This document shows, piece by piece, positions 1-11,867 of a stretch of DNA of 64,000 nucleotides. Each line of letters opens with the position of its first letter. The first letter of the stretch is position 1. This DNA comes from Chrysemys picta bellii (lineage: Eukaryota; Chordata; Testudines; Emydidae). The translations under genes and the position numbers were made by a program. The notes beneath the pieces are model-generated. The model saw only the letters and a list, made by a program, of their open reading frames with translations. It searched no databases and was not told the DNA's origin. The stretch lies in contig NC_088804.1 of NCBI RefSeq assembly GCF_011386835.1, positions 35,947,549 to 36,011,548 on the forward strand. Direction: 5' to 3'.

Positions 1-2506
1 CTATACCTCCAGCCATGTTCCTATACATCCTTCCCCAACCCCAACTACTATCCACCCATACAAAACTCAAGCACATGCTTGTTTGTGTTTTGAACGCATA
101 CTTGTTTGCACAGCTAGAGGTCTGGGTTAAAGACCAAACTGTGCTTTAGTTAAGACTGGGATCCACCCACTATGCAGTGAGGATGCAGGTAAGCTCATGC
201 GAGTCCTCCAATGCCCTTCCCACAATTCACTCTGAGTAACAGACAAGTTCTCCAGCAGTTGACTGGGAAAGATTCCTAAAGCATCTCAGCACAAAGACCC
301 AGGGGATATGCACATGATCAAATGCAGAAATAGTGAGGACACAGGTGACACGGGGTGGGATTTATTGTGGGAACACTCATACTAGAATGAGGCTAAACCA
401 AGTGCCAATCACCCAGGCCAACTGTGCAGTGTAGACACACCCTATATGTGTTGGTTGACTACTCCCTAAAGTATAGTAGGCAGGGTGATTGATATTATAT
501 CATATTTACCTACTGCAAGCTCTTCAATCATTTACTTTAAAACATTTATTTCAAGGAAACATGCTATATTATATTGTAAATTATGTTATCTGACACATTA
601 TGTTATGAATTTTCAGTTGACATACTAGAACAGTGGGATCTTTTAGCTTGTGGTCATGATTCAAGAAGTAATTCATAACTTTTTTAATAGACTTTCCCGG
701 TAGAAAGGGAAAGACGTGGAACTCCAGTAAAGCATATTGCACTGTGGTTCCACAATTTAGGCAGACTCTTAGTTAAGGACAAAATCCTTGGCCTAGCAAA
801 TGCCAACTTAAAGGGACCATTCAGTTTGAAGAGAGAATTCTAGACTGGCTATGGTGGGGATTTCGTTTGATCAATGAAATCTCCAAAGGCAATGAGGGAA
901 AGCAGCAGTCACCACTCTACCTTCCCACGAACCCTCAGTCCTCTCTTCCCCCGATTAAAAAGCAGATAAAAAATGGTTCAGGACTATGTTGTGGTCTCGT
1001 CCTCCTCCCTACTGCAACTCCATAGAGGGAGGTGTACTGCAGCCCTGGCTGGAGGCACCATATTTATGCAAACTATGGAGCTAAGCTGCTTGGGGAAAGA
1101 GAAAGAAAATGTATAAACTTTGTTTCCACCCATTTATTTTTGAAATTCACAAGGTTTTTATTTTGAAATTCAAAAGATGTGGAGCAGCTCTGCAGCTGTC
1201 TGTAAAACGGAGGGAGAATAACACCAAAAATGTTCCTTTTTTTAAATTTCAAAATATCGTCAACATTTAACCAGCTCTTCTCTTGATGGTCATGAGCCCT
1301 TAATAGCCATGTAAGCACAGCCTCGGATTTGGACCCCATCATTATTTCCACTTACATAGAGATGTGGGTGTGTTTCTGTGTCCATTTGTGTATGGATTCC
1401 TTGAAAACTATAATAAGTATTTTTTTAGCTAGTGAAAGCCCAGACTATTAGTGTGCTAGTATTTTTGCTCACCCTTAGCTGAAAAATAGATTTTACTTTT
1501 CAGCCTGCATAAGTATGTGGCAATAGAGAATTGGCTAACTTTTCAATAAAGCTCATTTAAAGTCTAAATCTAGACATCTGGGACACTATATATATATATA
1601 TTTACAATCTGCACTCTCTGGGTGTTTGGACCAATAGCTTATACTCATCCATGTATGTAATGTGAGTCAGAGAGGAATAGTATACTAGGTATAATGATGG
1701 TGTTTATCTTCACTTTACTGGTTTCACAATGCCATGTACGTGCATCAGATGGAATGCAAGTTGTTTACATGAAAACGTTGCTGCAATACTGATTAATCTA
1801 ATGTATTGTTTTGATAAGCAGTGTGATTTCAAGGCAGTCATCATATATGTGTGACTCAGGTCTGTATCTCATATCTGGGTCATGCATACACGCGCTAAGT
1901 GGTTTGAACCCATCATTTTTAGCCAGTGTTCAATCAACATTTCCAGAGGAAGAAGCCTTCATCCCAGTAGAGGCACACAAAACAATATACCAGAGTAGTG
2001 TCCGGGACATATGCCTTCAAACAATGCAAGTTCACATCCTAACTCTTAGGCATTTCATATTCCACTGCCTTGCCTGGAGCATCAATTACTTGGAAGCATT
2101 TAACGTGTTCTAATATTCAGCCTCACAGCACTCTCACCTGCAATATTGCTATGGACAATACTGTACATAACACATTCTTAAGTAAACTAATGCACAAATA
2201 ATCTTCTAATCAAACATCCATAATGCTTTCCAGAAAAAAACGGTTAAGTAGCAGAATGACTAAAGTCTGCAATTGTAAATCTTCACTGTGTGCATAGTTT
2301 ATCACAGCTTTCAATTCAAAAATAATGTCCTGTTATTTCCTCTTCCATTGATGAAAGATTTCTGACTGATTGTTCTCATTCCATAGGTTCCAGTTGTTCT
2401 TAACAGGGCTTCATATGTATTTTAAAACTCACTCATTTCTTGTGTTTATGAAACAATTGGCATGAGCAATCAGACTTTGATTATTTGGCTAAGTGATACT
2501 CTATGG

Positions 2507-2823
2507 CAGGGGTCGGCAGCGTTCGGTAAGCACCCTAGCGGGCCGGGCCAGTTTATTTACCTGCTGACGCCTCAGGTTCGACCGATCGCGGCCTCCACTG
2601 GCCGCGGTTCACCGTCCCGGGCCAATGGGGGCGGCGAGAAGCGGTGCGGGCGAGGGATGTGCTGGCCGCGGCTTCCCGCCGCCCCCATTGGCCCGGGATG
2701 GTGAACAGCGGCCAGTGGGGGCCGCGATTGGCTAAACCTGTCGCGTCAGCAGGTAAATAAACTGGCCCAGCTCGCCAGGGTGCTTACCCTGGCGAGCTGC
2801 GTGCTGAACTTTGCCGACCCCTG
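2507..2823. mobile_element. GC-rich palindromic hAT-type MITE, terminal type A
   Basis: The element begins CAGGGGTCGGC and ends GCCGACCCCTG, which are inverted repeats. It is flanked by an exact 8-base target duplication, CTCTATGG, at 2499-2506 and 2824-2831; 8 bases is the hAT hallmark. The 317-base body is nearly self-complementary and very GC-rich, with two inverted CCAAT-type boxes next to runs of G or C. It encodes no transposase and would have been moved by one supplied elsewhere. It shares its core with the copies at 15158, 32290, 37249 and 58218. Confidence 0.85.
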
Positions 2824-4063
2824 CTCTATGGCATCAATCTTACAGATGGGCATATGTCAATTTCAGTGCTTGGTTCGGGGAGTGGATTTGCTGGTTGCCA
2901 TACCTGATGTCCAGGGCTTAAGTGAGATTTCAGTGGTGCATAGGACCTGTGCTGGTCCTCTGAACGGAGAATTTCACTCTGAATGCACAAAACAGCCACT
3001 CATTTATTTCTCCGAAACCTGTCATTTATTTCTGTGAACAAAAGTAGAGTTGCTTGAATATCCTGTGATGCGAAAGCATCCATCCTTGATTTTGTTCCAT
3101 GGCAATGGCAAAACTCCCATTGACTTCAGTGCAGCCAGGAGTTCACTTCATGTCTATCATCTACTTTTGTCACTGATCCCGCACAGAGCAAGAGCAGTTG
3201 TTTTATAGCATACCCCACTAATGAACCTTCACCAATTCATCTAGCCTTTTTGACTGGCTTTGTTTTGTTGTCAGATCCAATCTGATGATTAGCAGTGTGG
3301 AGACAAGATGCTCTGAATTTTAAAATGTCCTGTGTTTGCCCGCCATTTAAATAGACAACGTAAAGCAAGGGCTAGAAATGATTGACCTACAAAAATATAA
3401 AATATGCTAAAAGACTGAACTCATTAATTCTTACTAAACCTCTCCTCTATTGAGTAAGGCCTCCAAGTTTAATCACAGTCATAAGTTAATATTTGCAGTT
3501 GCAATTCAAATGTACTTGATTGGAGACGTAATAAACCTTTCTTCTTACATTTGTTTTGCTTCCCTGGGGCTTGTTTTCTTTAAAGTACAAATTGACAGTC
3601 AAACATGTAATTGGTTATGATGAGTTTAGCAGGCAGCAGAGTACCCTTCTCTGTTCTGTTTTCCAAGAGTTGCTTTATTTCTATAGCGATAAATGTGACG
3701 TACAGTGGAGATGTTTGTCACTCTTTGGATTTTCTCCTTTATTGTCCTATCTCCTTCTCTTCTTTGTTCTAGTTTTCTCTTGAAATAGCCCTAATTCTTG
3801 GCAGTTTTCTGTCGTTGTTGGTACATAGAGACACCTATCTTAATTTACAAGGAGCAGGATAAAGAGTGTGAAAAGAAGCCTTTTTCACTGTCAGCAAGCA
3901 GTTCAACACTTATCCACTCTTTAATTACTAAAATATACTTCTCTTCACTACCCCATACCATAACCTACAGGGCAACATATGCCAAGGAACATGAAAATTC
4001 AGACTATTTTAAGCAGTATCAAATAAAGATGCTGCACAGGCAGCACATATGCAACTGTGCTTG

Positions 4064-4255
4064 TGTAATGCTGCCAGACCCTGATCGTCGGCGGGCGGGA
4101 TCAAACCTGGGACCCTCTGGAGCTTAGGGCATAAATCTCTACTGCATGAGTTAAAAGCCAACTCGCTGTTAGCTAAGGCTGTAGCTCTCTCTCTAAGTGG
4201 TCTCGATGCCACTAGATGGGACAGAACACCATACCCAGGAGGTGTGTGGGTGACA
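4064..4255 (-). mobile_element. Solo LTR of an ERV-type element, 4-base target duplication
   Basis: Read on the minus strand this 192-base unit starts TGTCACCC and ends GCATTACA, so it has the TG...CA ends of an LTR. It is flanked by the 4-base duplication CTTG (4060-4063 and 4256-4259), the length typical of gammaretrovirus-like integration. The same sequence recurs near 60.36-60.92 kb, where the end of one copy is followed by a primer-binding-site-like motif. It contains a GGTTTGATCCC motif that resembles a tRNA B box, so a tRNA-derived SINE is the alternative reading. No coding sequence is attached. Confidence 0.6.
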
Positions 4256-4352
4256 CTTGCATAGGTAATCTCGTTAGCTGCTTACATGTTTAAGTGTTTG
4301 CAGGATCAGGCTCAAAATCAGCAAAGGATTGTGGGTTAGGTTCTCATTTACA

Positions 4353-4396
4353 TTAAGGCCCCTTTATGCTACTCTGGTAGCGTAAAGGGGCCTTAA
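4353..4396. repeat. Short inverted repeat (hairpin), probably part of an old MITE
   Basis: Two 19-base arms, 4353-4371 and 4378-4396, are complementary except for one mismatch and are separated by 6 bases. The arms read TTAAGGCCCCTTTA and its complement. Such self-complementary stretches are typical of worn MITE copies in amniotes; no target duplication is clear here. Confidence 0.6.
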
Positions 4397-4614
4397 ATGG
4401 GATTTTTTAAATATAGATTTTTGTGATACGTTAATAATATTATAACACTCTTTCCATTATGAATTAACCTAATGGCATGTATTACTGATACAATTCCTAT
4501 TTTACAGGCTGGGGAAACCTGGGAATCAGGGGGGTAAGGACCAGATTTGCAAAAGCGAGCTTTGATTTTGGGTGTCTCAACATTTCTGATGCCCTACTTG
4601 AGATATCTTGTGCC

Positions 4615-4644
<30 letters not shown>
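4615..4644 (+). repeat. TTTA tetranucleotide microsatellite
   Basis: About seven near-perfect TTTA units lie inside an otherwise ordinary intron stretch. Confidence 0.85.
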
Positions 4645-4646
<2 letters not shown>

Positions 4647-6504
4647 GATAGGCACTGCAACTCCCTTTGACCTCAGTTCCTCTGAAATCAGGTCCTAGAT
4701 TTCTAAAACTGGGTATCCAAAGTTAGAAGCTATTTTTGAAACTGTGGCCCGAAGTGATTTGGTTTTACAAGAAGTCTGTGACAGAGCTGGGAAGAGGTTT
4801 CATTTCTACAGCCTTCCGGTCCTGTGCCTTCACAGTAAAACCATAATTCCTGAAAAGTAATGCTTTACACTTTAACCGATCTCCATACATTTTGCAATAA
4901 GAACTTGTAAATAACACCTTAATCAGATATTGCACAATTCATGTTTTGAAGCCTATATCACTCAGGAAGCCTTTTAAATTTCATTATTCACTTGACTGCA
5001 CTACTTAGTGGTAACCTTAACTAATACATGATAAAATACAGTAACTGCACATCTAAGTTAGGGCAAGATGTATAGTAATGACCCCCAAGGTAACTGCGAA
5101 TGGAGATGACAGGTAATGAAGCAAAAGGCCCTCAACCCATCTGATAGCTGAACCTAAAATAATTCTGTGTTAATAGGCGTTTTCTCTGTCAGCTCAAATG
5201 TATCAGATACTCTCTTGGCATCTGACAAAGAAAGAAAGAAAGGTTATTGAAAGGTAAATTACAAAATGCCAAGGAGCTTTTCCCAAGAAACCATCTGTTC
5301 CTCTTGCCACAAGATTGTGCAAGCATTGTGTTTTGCTTTCTGGTGTCTCAGGGAAGTTATTCACTAATATTTCTAAAGCAAATTGTAGGCCAAATCAACA
5401 ATCAGCAGATTGATAGCTACAGTCTTTGGAGCAATAAATTGGCTGGTGAAATATGTATCTAATCAATGAGCAACTCTGGGAGGTGCAAGTAGAGGTTTCC
5501 AGTGATTATAACAATAACAAAACTGTCCAGAAGGTGGAACAAACATTGAACTATAGCATGGCAACTCCTATACCTTTGCTGAGGAAGAGAACCTAACGGG
5601 AATATCTCCAAATCACTGGCAGAACTATAAAGTTGCTGATTTTGCAGACATTTGTTCCTCAGCTTGATAAGTTAATATATATTGTTTAACATGATAATGT
5701 TGCAAGCTGTTGTTTTGTGGTTTGGAAGCCAGCTGCATTTGATTGATGCCAGCAATGGAAGTATTTATAAAATGACACTGAATTAGAAGTAGTCAGTTTA
5801 TGAGTCTGGGGAAATGAATCTTTTATGAAGAATAAAACTTTATGATGAAGGAGTAATGCCAAAGATGTATGCATCTTAAATTAAATTTGTTGGCACTGAA
5901 GTCTACGCTATAGATCCTTTTGAAATACTAGCAGCAGTACGTGTGCCCAAACCAGAACCATTGATCTTCACATCTTTGCATCTTTAGGAAATGCAGATCT
6001 GAATTTGATCTTTTTGACTTGGGTCCAATCTTTAATTTATTATAAAGTACTAATATAGAACAGTGACTGTGTTTAACTCTTAATTTAAAGCAGCAGTGTT
6101 GTTGGAGGAAGGAAATGCAACCACTTGCCCGCTATTTTTGTAAAACGTTTAGATTTCATTTTTAAAAATGGCCTTGAATATATACTAGCTACTACTGTGC
6201 TGTTAGTGTGCACGTGTGAAATGTGCAGCAGTGAGCTTTCATGTTAGTTTGGGTATATATTTGAACACAGGCCATTTTTAATTTGATAGACAAGCCTTTG
6301 TAACACTCAGATTGGTCCCATTGAAAGAGCTACTCTTCCCTTTGTGCAGTGGGATTCCACAGCTCCTCTGACAGAGGGTATCAGGTGATCTTGGATCTAA
6401 AGAGTTGCTATTCTGCGTGTGTGTATGTGTATGAACAAGTGACAGGTATCACAACAATGTACAGGCACTGATGATTTGTAATGACATATAAGCAGTATGA
6501 GATA

Positions 6505-6692
6505 CACCTCTACCTCGATATAACGCTGTCCTCAGGAGCCCAAAAATCTTACCGAGTTATAGGTGAAACCACGTTATATCAAACTTGCTTTGATCCACCG
6601 GAGTGCACAGCCCCGCCCCTCCGGAGCACTGCTTTACCGCATTATATCCGAATGCGTGTTATATCGGGTGGCGTTATATAGGGATAGCAGTG
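6505..6692. mobile_element. MITE with TA target site (Tc1/mariner or pogo-like)
   Basis: The ends CACCTCTACCTCGATATAACGC and, inverted, CACTGCTATCCCTATATAACGC are related terminal repeats flanked by TA on both sides (6503-6504, 6693-6694). TA duplication and the CTCGATATAACG motif suggest the Tc1/mariner/pogo superfamily. The element is 188 bases long and non-coding. Internal GC-rich arms (around 6595-6630) also pair with each other. Confidence 0.65.
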
Positions 6693-7007
6693 TATTACTG
6701 TACCTCAGAAAACCTCATCTGTTTACGTTTATTTTCTCTTTGGTTACAGAGACTCATAGAGGTGAAGTAACTTGTGAGGCATGGACACCTTAGAAATAAC
6801 TAAGACAGAAAAAAATGGACCTGCTTCTCCACCTATATTAAGCATCCACACCTATACAAAGTGACTGCAAAATGCTACCATTTGGAATTAGTAACATTTG
6901 CACAGTGGAAATTACTTCACAATATATTGTTTCTATCCATGCCTTTCAAGATCATGCGTAGCAAACAGCAGTATTCACAAAAAGGGTTAGAGTACCATCA
7001 CTCCTTA

Positions 7008-7277
7008 GGGCCTGGTCTACACGGGGGGGGGGGGAGGGAAATCAATCTAAATTACACAACTTCAGCCATGTGAATAACATAGCTGAAGTCGACATACTTA
7101 GATTTACTTACCGCGGTGTCTTCACTGTGGTAAGTCGACGGCTGAGTTCTCCTGTCGACTCTGCCTGCACCTTTCGCCCTGGTGGAGTACCAGTCGATGG
7201 GAGAGCGCTCGGCGGTTGATTTATCATGTCTAGATTAGACGCGATGAATTAATCCAGTGGGTAATGTAGACATACCC
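7008..7277. mobile_element. MITE with TTA target site (PIF/Harbinger-like)
   Basis: The termini GGGCCTGGTCTACA and, inverted, GGGTATGTCTACAT are imperfect inverted repeats. TTA lies directly outside both ends (7005-7007 and 7278-7280), as expected for PIF/Harbinger insertions. The interior contains repeated GTCGAC-type motifs and a run of G near 7021. The element is non-coding. Confidence 0.6.
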
Positions 7278-7353
7278 TTAGTATCACACAAGTTTCATGC
7301 CACTCTGACTGAAAATATTGAGGTCCCTTCCAGCCTTGTATTTCTATGATTTG

Positions 7354-7645
7354 ATGAGGGCTTGACTACCTGGAGACTTAATGCACTTCAAGCTAGGGTG
7401 TGAATGTACAGCTCACTAGTCTGCCACACACTAAGTAACCATTTGGATTCTGCTATCGCATCCCAAAAGTTGCTCAGTTTGCTTTGATGTGCTGCTGTTT
7501 GAAATAGCAGTAGATCAAAGCACACTACAAACTTTTAGTGTGCAGTAGCAGGGTCCATGTGGCCTGTAAGCATGCAGCAGGCTTGTGAGCTTGAGATGTA
7601 CACCCTGGCTTGCTGCACACTAAACCTCCATGTGAACAAGCCTTG
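7354..7645. mobile_element. MITE with GGGCTTG-type ends, first of two adjacent copies
   Basis: The left end GAGGGCTTGACTACCTGGAG pairs with the right end ending in CATGTGAACAAGCC. TTGAT occurs at both borders and may be the target duplication. The middle has a second inverted pair around 7474-7545, centred on repeated TTTGATGTGCT-like motifs. Borders are approximate. Confidence 0.45.
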
Positions 7646-7867
7646 ATTCTACCCATGAAAATGAATCCAGACTAGGGTGTAAATTCAAAGCAGATTAACT
7701 ATTCCTGATTAACCCCTTCTGTGGATGCTGTTATTCTAACCTACCTTAATCGACATCCCAAGTGGATTAACCTAAATCAGGCAATTGTATTCCATTCTAA
7801 CGGTGCCACACATTGAGTTAATCAGGAATAGCTATTCCAGAATAGCTCCCCATGTAGACAAGCCCTT
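7646..7867. mobile_element. MITE with GGGCTTGTCTACA-type end, second copy
   Basis: The right end reads CATGTAGACAAGCCC, the inverse of the GGGCTTGTCTACATG end seen in related MITEs. The motifs TTAACTATTCCTGATTAA near the left and TTAATCAGGAATAGCTATT near the right are complementary. The left border merges with the previous element and is uncertain. Confidence 0.45.
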
Positions 7868-8224
7868 AGAAATCAAACAGAAAGTACAAAGGCTACTGCA
7901 TTTATGGGTGGATGTAACAACATTATAGCACACTGTGAAACAAGCACTACAACTCTCTTGGTCAAATGTGCATTTTTCTCCCCCTTTTCTTTTGTTGTAT
8001 TTCTCAGAGCACAAAGCGGAGCCTTTTGTTGTAGTGACCTTGAAAATGAGCTCTCCAAGGTTTTGCTTCATTGCCACTTCAGGCAGTTACCCCCCTTGAG
8101 AAATATAACAGAGATCTGACAGCGTGTTGGTTTTGTTCACCAGTGATTAAAGGTCAGACAGCTCTGAGAGAAGAAACTTATCCCTTGATGCCTTGCTATG
8201 TTTCCCAGTATTGCAAAATGCAAT

Positions 8225-8582
8225 AGGGGGATTTGATTATTAGTGGTTGGGTTTGCGATGCCCGGGAGAACCACAGGGTAAATTGCCTGCTGCATGCAAA
8301 GGTTGCAGTAGTGGGAAGGAACCAGTGTTGGCGGTACCTGTGGGTACCAGTGACATAGAGAAAGGCAGGAGAGAGGTCCTGGGGGCCAAATTAACGCTGC
8401 TAGGTAAGAGATTAAATCCAGGACCTCAATGGTAGCATTCTCCATAATGCTTCTCCTTCCATGTACAGGACCAGTTAGACAGGCAGAACTGCAGAGTCTC
8501 AATGCATGGATGAGACAATGGTGATGGGAGGAGGGATTTCGGTTTATTAGGAACTGGGGAATCTTTTGGGAAAGGATTACCC
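8225..8582 (+). pseudogene. CR1 LINE ORF1 fragment (esterase region), decayed
   Basis: Translating across frames gives a segment resembling the ORF1 esterase-like (SGNH-type) protein of amniote CR1 elements: a glycine-threonine-serine-aspartate run, a basic GRREVLGAKL stretch, then an arginine-glutamine-alanine/asparagine segment and an FGLLGTG-like segment. The frame is open from about 8247 to 8435 and then broken by stops and shifts. It is a short isolated piece with no ORF2 attached. Assignment rests on memory of CR1 ORF1 and is fairly confident. Confidence 0.6.
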
Positions 8583-8870
8583 TGTTCTGTAAATTCTGAA
8601 GGTATCTTCTGAGGCTACATCATATAGTCACTTGCAAAGCCTGCCCCTTAGCACCTATAATCTTTGGAGAGAGGCTGACATAATTTCCCCTCCTTCAAAT
8701 CATCAGTGGGAATCCACTGGCCCATTCTTTACAACTGGCATCCACACCAGAGCAGGAAACAAGACAGCTTCCTGCCCATTGCTCTCCAGCATCCTGGAAG
8801 ACTCTTCTTGGGAGCGAGATATATGTGCATATCTCATCATTAAGGAGCAATGGGACTGAGAAAGAGTTCT
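8583..8870 (+). repeat. Unclassified interspersed repeat, inverted relative to the copy at 12098
   Basis: This stretch matches the reverse complement of 12098-12450 over most of its length. Shared blocks include a segment around CTTCTGAGRCTACATCATATAG, one around CCATAATCTTTGGAGAG, and one around CATCCTGGAAGACT. The two copies are about 3.5 kb apart, on either side of the CDH13 exon. I do not recognise the family. Confidence 0.6.
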
Positions 8871-8944
8871 GAGATTAGGCTTCTCCAGTTGTTGGTCCAA
8901 AAGCAAGAACACGATTTGCAGAACATCACTATATGTGCCTACAG

Positions 8945-9140
8945 TGCAAATAATTGATTTTTTTCCATTTGTTGGCTCAATCAAAATATTGAAAGAAAAT
9001 ATGTCATTTTGGATTGCCCCGAAATGAAAACTTTCCAGTTTACTTGGTAAAACCCAAAAATTGAAACAAAAAAAGTTTTGGGTCAGACATTTAGTTTGAC
9101 CCGAAATAAAATGTTTTGTTCTATTTTAGGTATTTTGAAC
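8945..9140. repeat. AT-rich repeat fragment, related to 14671 and 21440
   Basis: The stretch has alternating runs of A and T with GACCCAAAA and TTTTGGGTC motifs, also found in the copy ending near 21809. No target duplication is visible and the borders are soft. Confidence 0.4.
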
Positions 9141-9882
9141 TGCTTGTATTTATTAAAACCAAAGGAAAGACCATTCCCAGAACACCAGGAGGAGGTGGTG
9201 GCCCCTTGTAGGCAGAACACTCACTAGGGATCTAAGACACCTGGGTTCAAGCCACCAATCTGCCTGGTTTGGAGTAGGGATTTGTACTTGGAATTGTTGT
9301 GAACAGCAGCAGAACAGCTTCAAAAGGAGAGATTGAGAAAACCTCACCCCAGAATAGTTCAGGATAGTGCCCTAATCACTGCAATGTAAAAAATTGAGTG
9401 GTGGGGTTGGATTATTCAGCAATTTAATGTCAAATTCACAAATAGTTCTGATACGCTCAGAAGCCTGAGTACTAAAGAGTTTTGAAACACTTCTCTCATT
9501 TTAAGTGTTGCATTTTTCATTTTCCTATTTTTCTTTCATCTGTTATTAGCTGGAAGACATCTTAGACTCTTTAATTTATTTATTTTCATGGTGTGAAAAT
9601 GAAATAGTAGTTATATGCAAGCATGTGGGTGTGATCACCCATGAAAGCCACATGGGGAAGATGCCATGTTTGGTTTAGATACATTTGTCTGCTGCAGGGT
9701 AGACACATGTGCCTGTTGTTACCAACCTAGAAATTGGTAGCCTGAGGAAAAGTAAACTGACAGACTAAATAGCAGGTGAAATTCTTTATTGGTTTTCCTG
9801 AGCTGATGTTGGATTGCAGCCTAGTGATGTTCATACATGGAACCAGAGGAGCTTTATGCATTCTTGTCTCATAGTCTATATT

Positions 9883-9987
9883 CACCCACGAAAGCTTATG
9901 CTCCAATACATCTGTTAGTCTTAAAGGTGCCACAGGGCTCTTTGTTGCTTTTTACAGATCCAGACTAACATGGCTACCCCTCTGATA
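9883..9987 (+). mobile_element. Penelope-like element (PLE) terminal-repeat fragment beside the CDH13 exon
   Basis: This 105-base copy starts CACCCACGAAAGCTTATGCTC and ends GCTACCCCTCTGATA. A 12-base duplication, ATAGTCTATATT, flanks it (9871-9882 and 9988-9999). It belongs to the same family as copies at 39341, 52594, 54825 and 60608. The family is assigned to PLEs because the 39.3 kb copy is joined to a Penelope-type N-terminal reading frame. The right duplication ends only 38 bases before the exon. Confidence 0.7.
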
Positions 9988-10037
9988 ATAGTCTATATTG
10001 GTAACCATGTTATATTGTTTGTCTACCTTCTCTTTAG

Positions 10038-10216
10038 GAAGCACTGTGATGCGCATGATGGCCTTTGACGCTGATGACCCTGCTACAGACAATGCTCTTT
10101 TGAGGTATAATATCCTTAAGCAGACTCCTGACAAACCATCTCCAAATATGTTCTTCATTGATCCAGAGAAAGGAGACATTGTCACAGTGGTATCACCTGC
10201 ATTGTTGGACCGTGAG
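10038..10216 (+). CDS. CDH13: CDH13 (T-cadherin) internal coding exon, part of extracellular cadherin repeat 2
   Basis: This exon encodes about 60 residues of a classical-type cadherin repeat. The frame reads through an Asp-Ala-Asp-Asp calcium-binding motif near its start and ends in the family signature Leu-Asp-Arg-Glu. The stretch between them matches what I know of human T-cadherin repeat EC2 almost residue for residue, with a few changes (for example Met for Thr before the AFDADD motif, Leu-Lys for Arg-Gln, Phe for Tyr). T-cadherin is a GPI-anchored, calcium-dependent adhesion protein that lacks the cytoplasmic tail of classical cadherins and also binds adiponectin. The acceptor is a pyrimidine-rich tract ending in AG at 10036-10037. 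The donor is GAG|GTAAGTG at 10214-10221. The exon starts with two bases that complete a codon from the previous exon and ends on a codon boundary, so it enters in phase 1 and leaves in phase 0. No stop codon lies in this frame. No other CDH13 exon was found in the window. Confidence 0.93.
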
Positions 10217-11867
10217 GTAAGTGAATAATTTATCTATCTAAATATATGTACTGTCCTTCCATCCATGTGGGCCTCTTCAACATAGCATCTGAGCATACTT
10301 CTTGATAGTATTTTTGTGTTATATGAACAGAGGCTCAGAAATATTCAGATGTTGAAATTTGCTCAACAAAGCTCTATATTGTAGAGCTTTCTATTTGATG
10401 TCTGTATCAGAGTTTGTATACCATGCTCATCATTTGTGAATCTGGTACCAGAGTTGATAGACAATGCATTTGGCATTGGATGCAGTAGAAAGTTTCACTG
10501 CATAACACTGGACATAAAATCACAGAAATGAATAAACTTTTAGAACTTGAAACAGTAGCTGTCTGCTGATTTGGAACAAAAGGCAGACGTGATTTCCTGT
10601 CTGACCTTTTATGAAATTGTGCTGGGTGTTAGTCTGGCTCTTTAAATACCCTCTGGTCTTAAAGAGAATTTCCTAGCCTGTGAGACAAATTTCATTGAGT
10701 AATACTTAGTTCTTATAATCAAAAAACAAAAATCAGTCCCTTCCTGCAAGCCAGAATGAATGTTAAAGAGCCAGACTGTCTGTACATTTGTTGGTAAAGG
10801 AGAGCAATTCAGCAATCTATATTTATTTTGGAATGTGTAACTGACATTTAATATTGTGAAAGCCCAAATTCTTCTGACAGATACATCAGTGTGGATCTGG
10901 AGTATCTCCACTGACAATCCATTTATACTGGTATAGCTGAGAGCAGAATCCTTTGTCCGCAGAACCAAATGTTAATATCTGCAAAAGGTTCCTTTTTAAC
11001 CACAGGGTCTCCAGTTCAAAACCTTGTTATTGTTTTCTGAAGTCAGGCTTCTGCATTTTTTATTCCTAATACGTAAACAACCTCAAGATAAAACCAATTT
11101 ACTGGAAATTGAAAAATCAATGGAAGGTGATGAACAACCCTACCTTGCCTAGTATGCGCCAAAGGTCAGTGGTAATACATGAAATAATGATGCTATTTAC
11201 ATACAAGAAATCTGTCTAAGATTGAACTGTTATTGCTATTGCACAGTGTATGCTGAAAGCAAGACTTGAGCTCCCCAGGATTTCCTATTAACTGCTGATT
11301 TGATACCTTTGTGTGGAAAGTAGGGTGGCATCATCCAATCTCGCCAAAATTGCAAAAGTGATTTTTGTTGCTGCTGCGTGTGTTGAAAGCATTATAATGC
11401 TATAATTGGAACTATGCAGACCTTTAGCACTGAAACCCAGTGTTACCTGGGCTCACGTGTGTTTATAATTAACTTTTAGCTGAGAATATGGGCTAGCCTG
11501 GGTCCCTTCCATTTCTACCATACCAGGCTCTCCCTCTCTCGTAGGTTCTGACCCCCACTGACTTGCCTTCATGTGTCTTTTGGGGCGACACAATGGCCTG
11601 CAATCTCGCCTTTCCTTCCAGAGTCTTCCTGGCAGTTAACTATCCCACTTACCCATCATGCCACCTGGCACTTTTGTAGTCAGCCAGCAGTTCTGCTGCT
11701 CATATCCAGCATCTTCTAGGGACCAACAAGCAGGCCTGCTGCCTCCCCATAGCCTGGATTCACTTCATCAGAGGAACTCGGGAGTCTGTCTGCAATCTCA
11801 TTCAGAGGCAGAGGCTTGCGATAGCCCTGGAAAATTAGCTTCGAGAGAGGTACTATTTTCCTGTGTG

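Larger units (their letters stand above)
1..10037 (+). other. CDH13: CDH13 intron upstream of the exon (3' part)
   Basis: This is the intron that ends at the acceptor of the exon at 10038. It is AT-rich, with no open frame that looks coding. The 3' end has a run rich in T and C (about 10012-10035) before the AG. A candidate branch point with a GGTAACC context lies near 10001-10007, about 30 to 35 bases from the acceptor. Its recognisable contents are the transposon copies listed separately. Bases 1-2498 hold no feature I can name beyond a short fragment near 425-442 that resembles a MITE end. Bases 2832-4059 are also quiet apart from a short MITE-like motif near 3099-3145. Bases 4411-6504 carry only a short tetranucleotide repeat. 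Confidence 0.85.
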
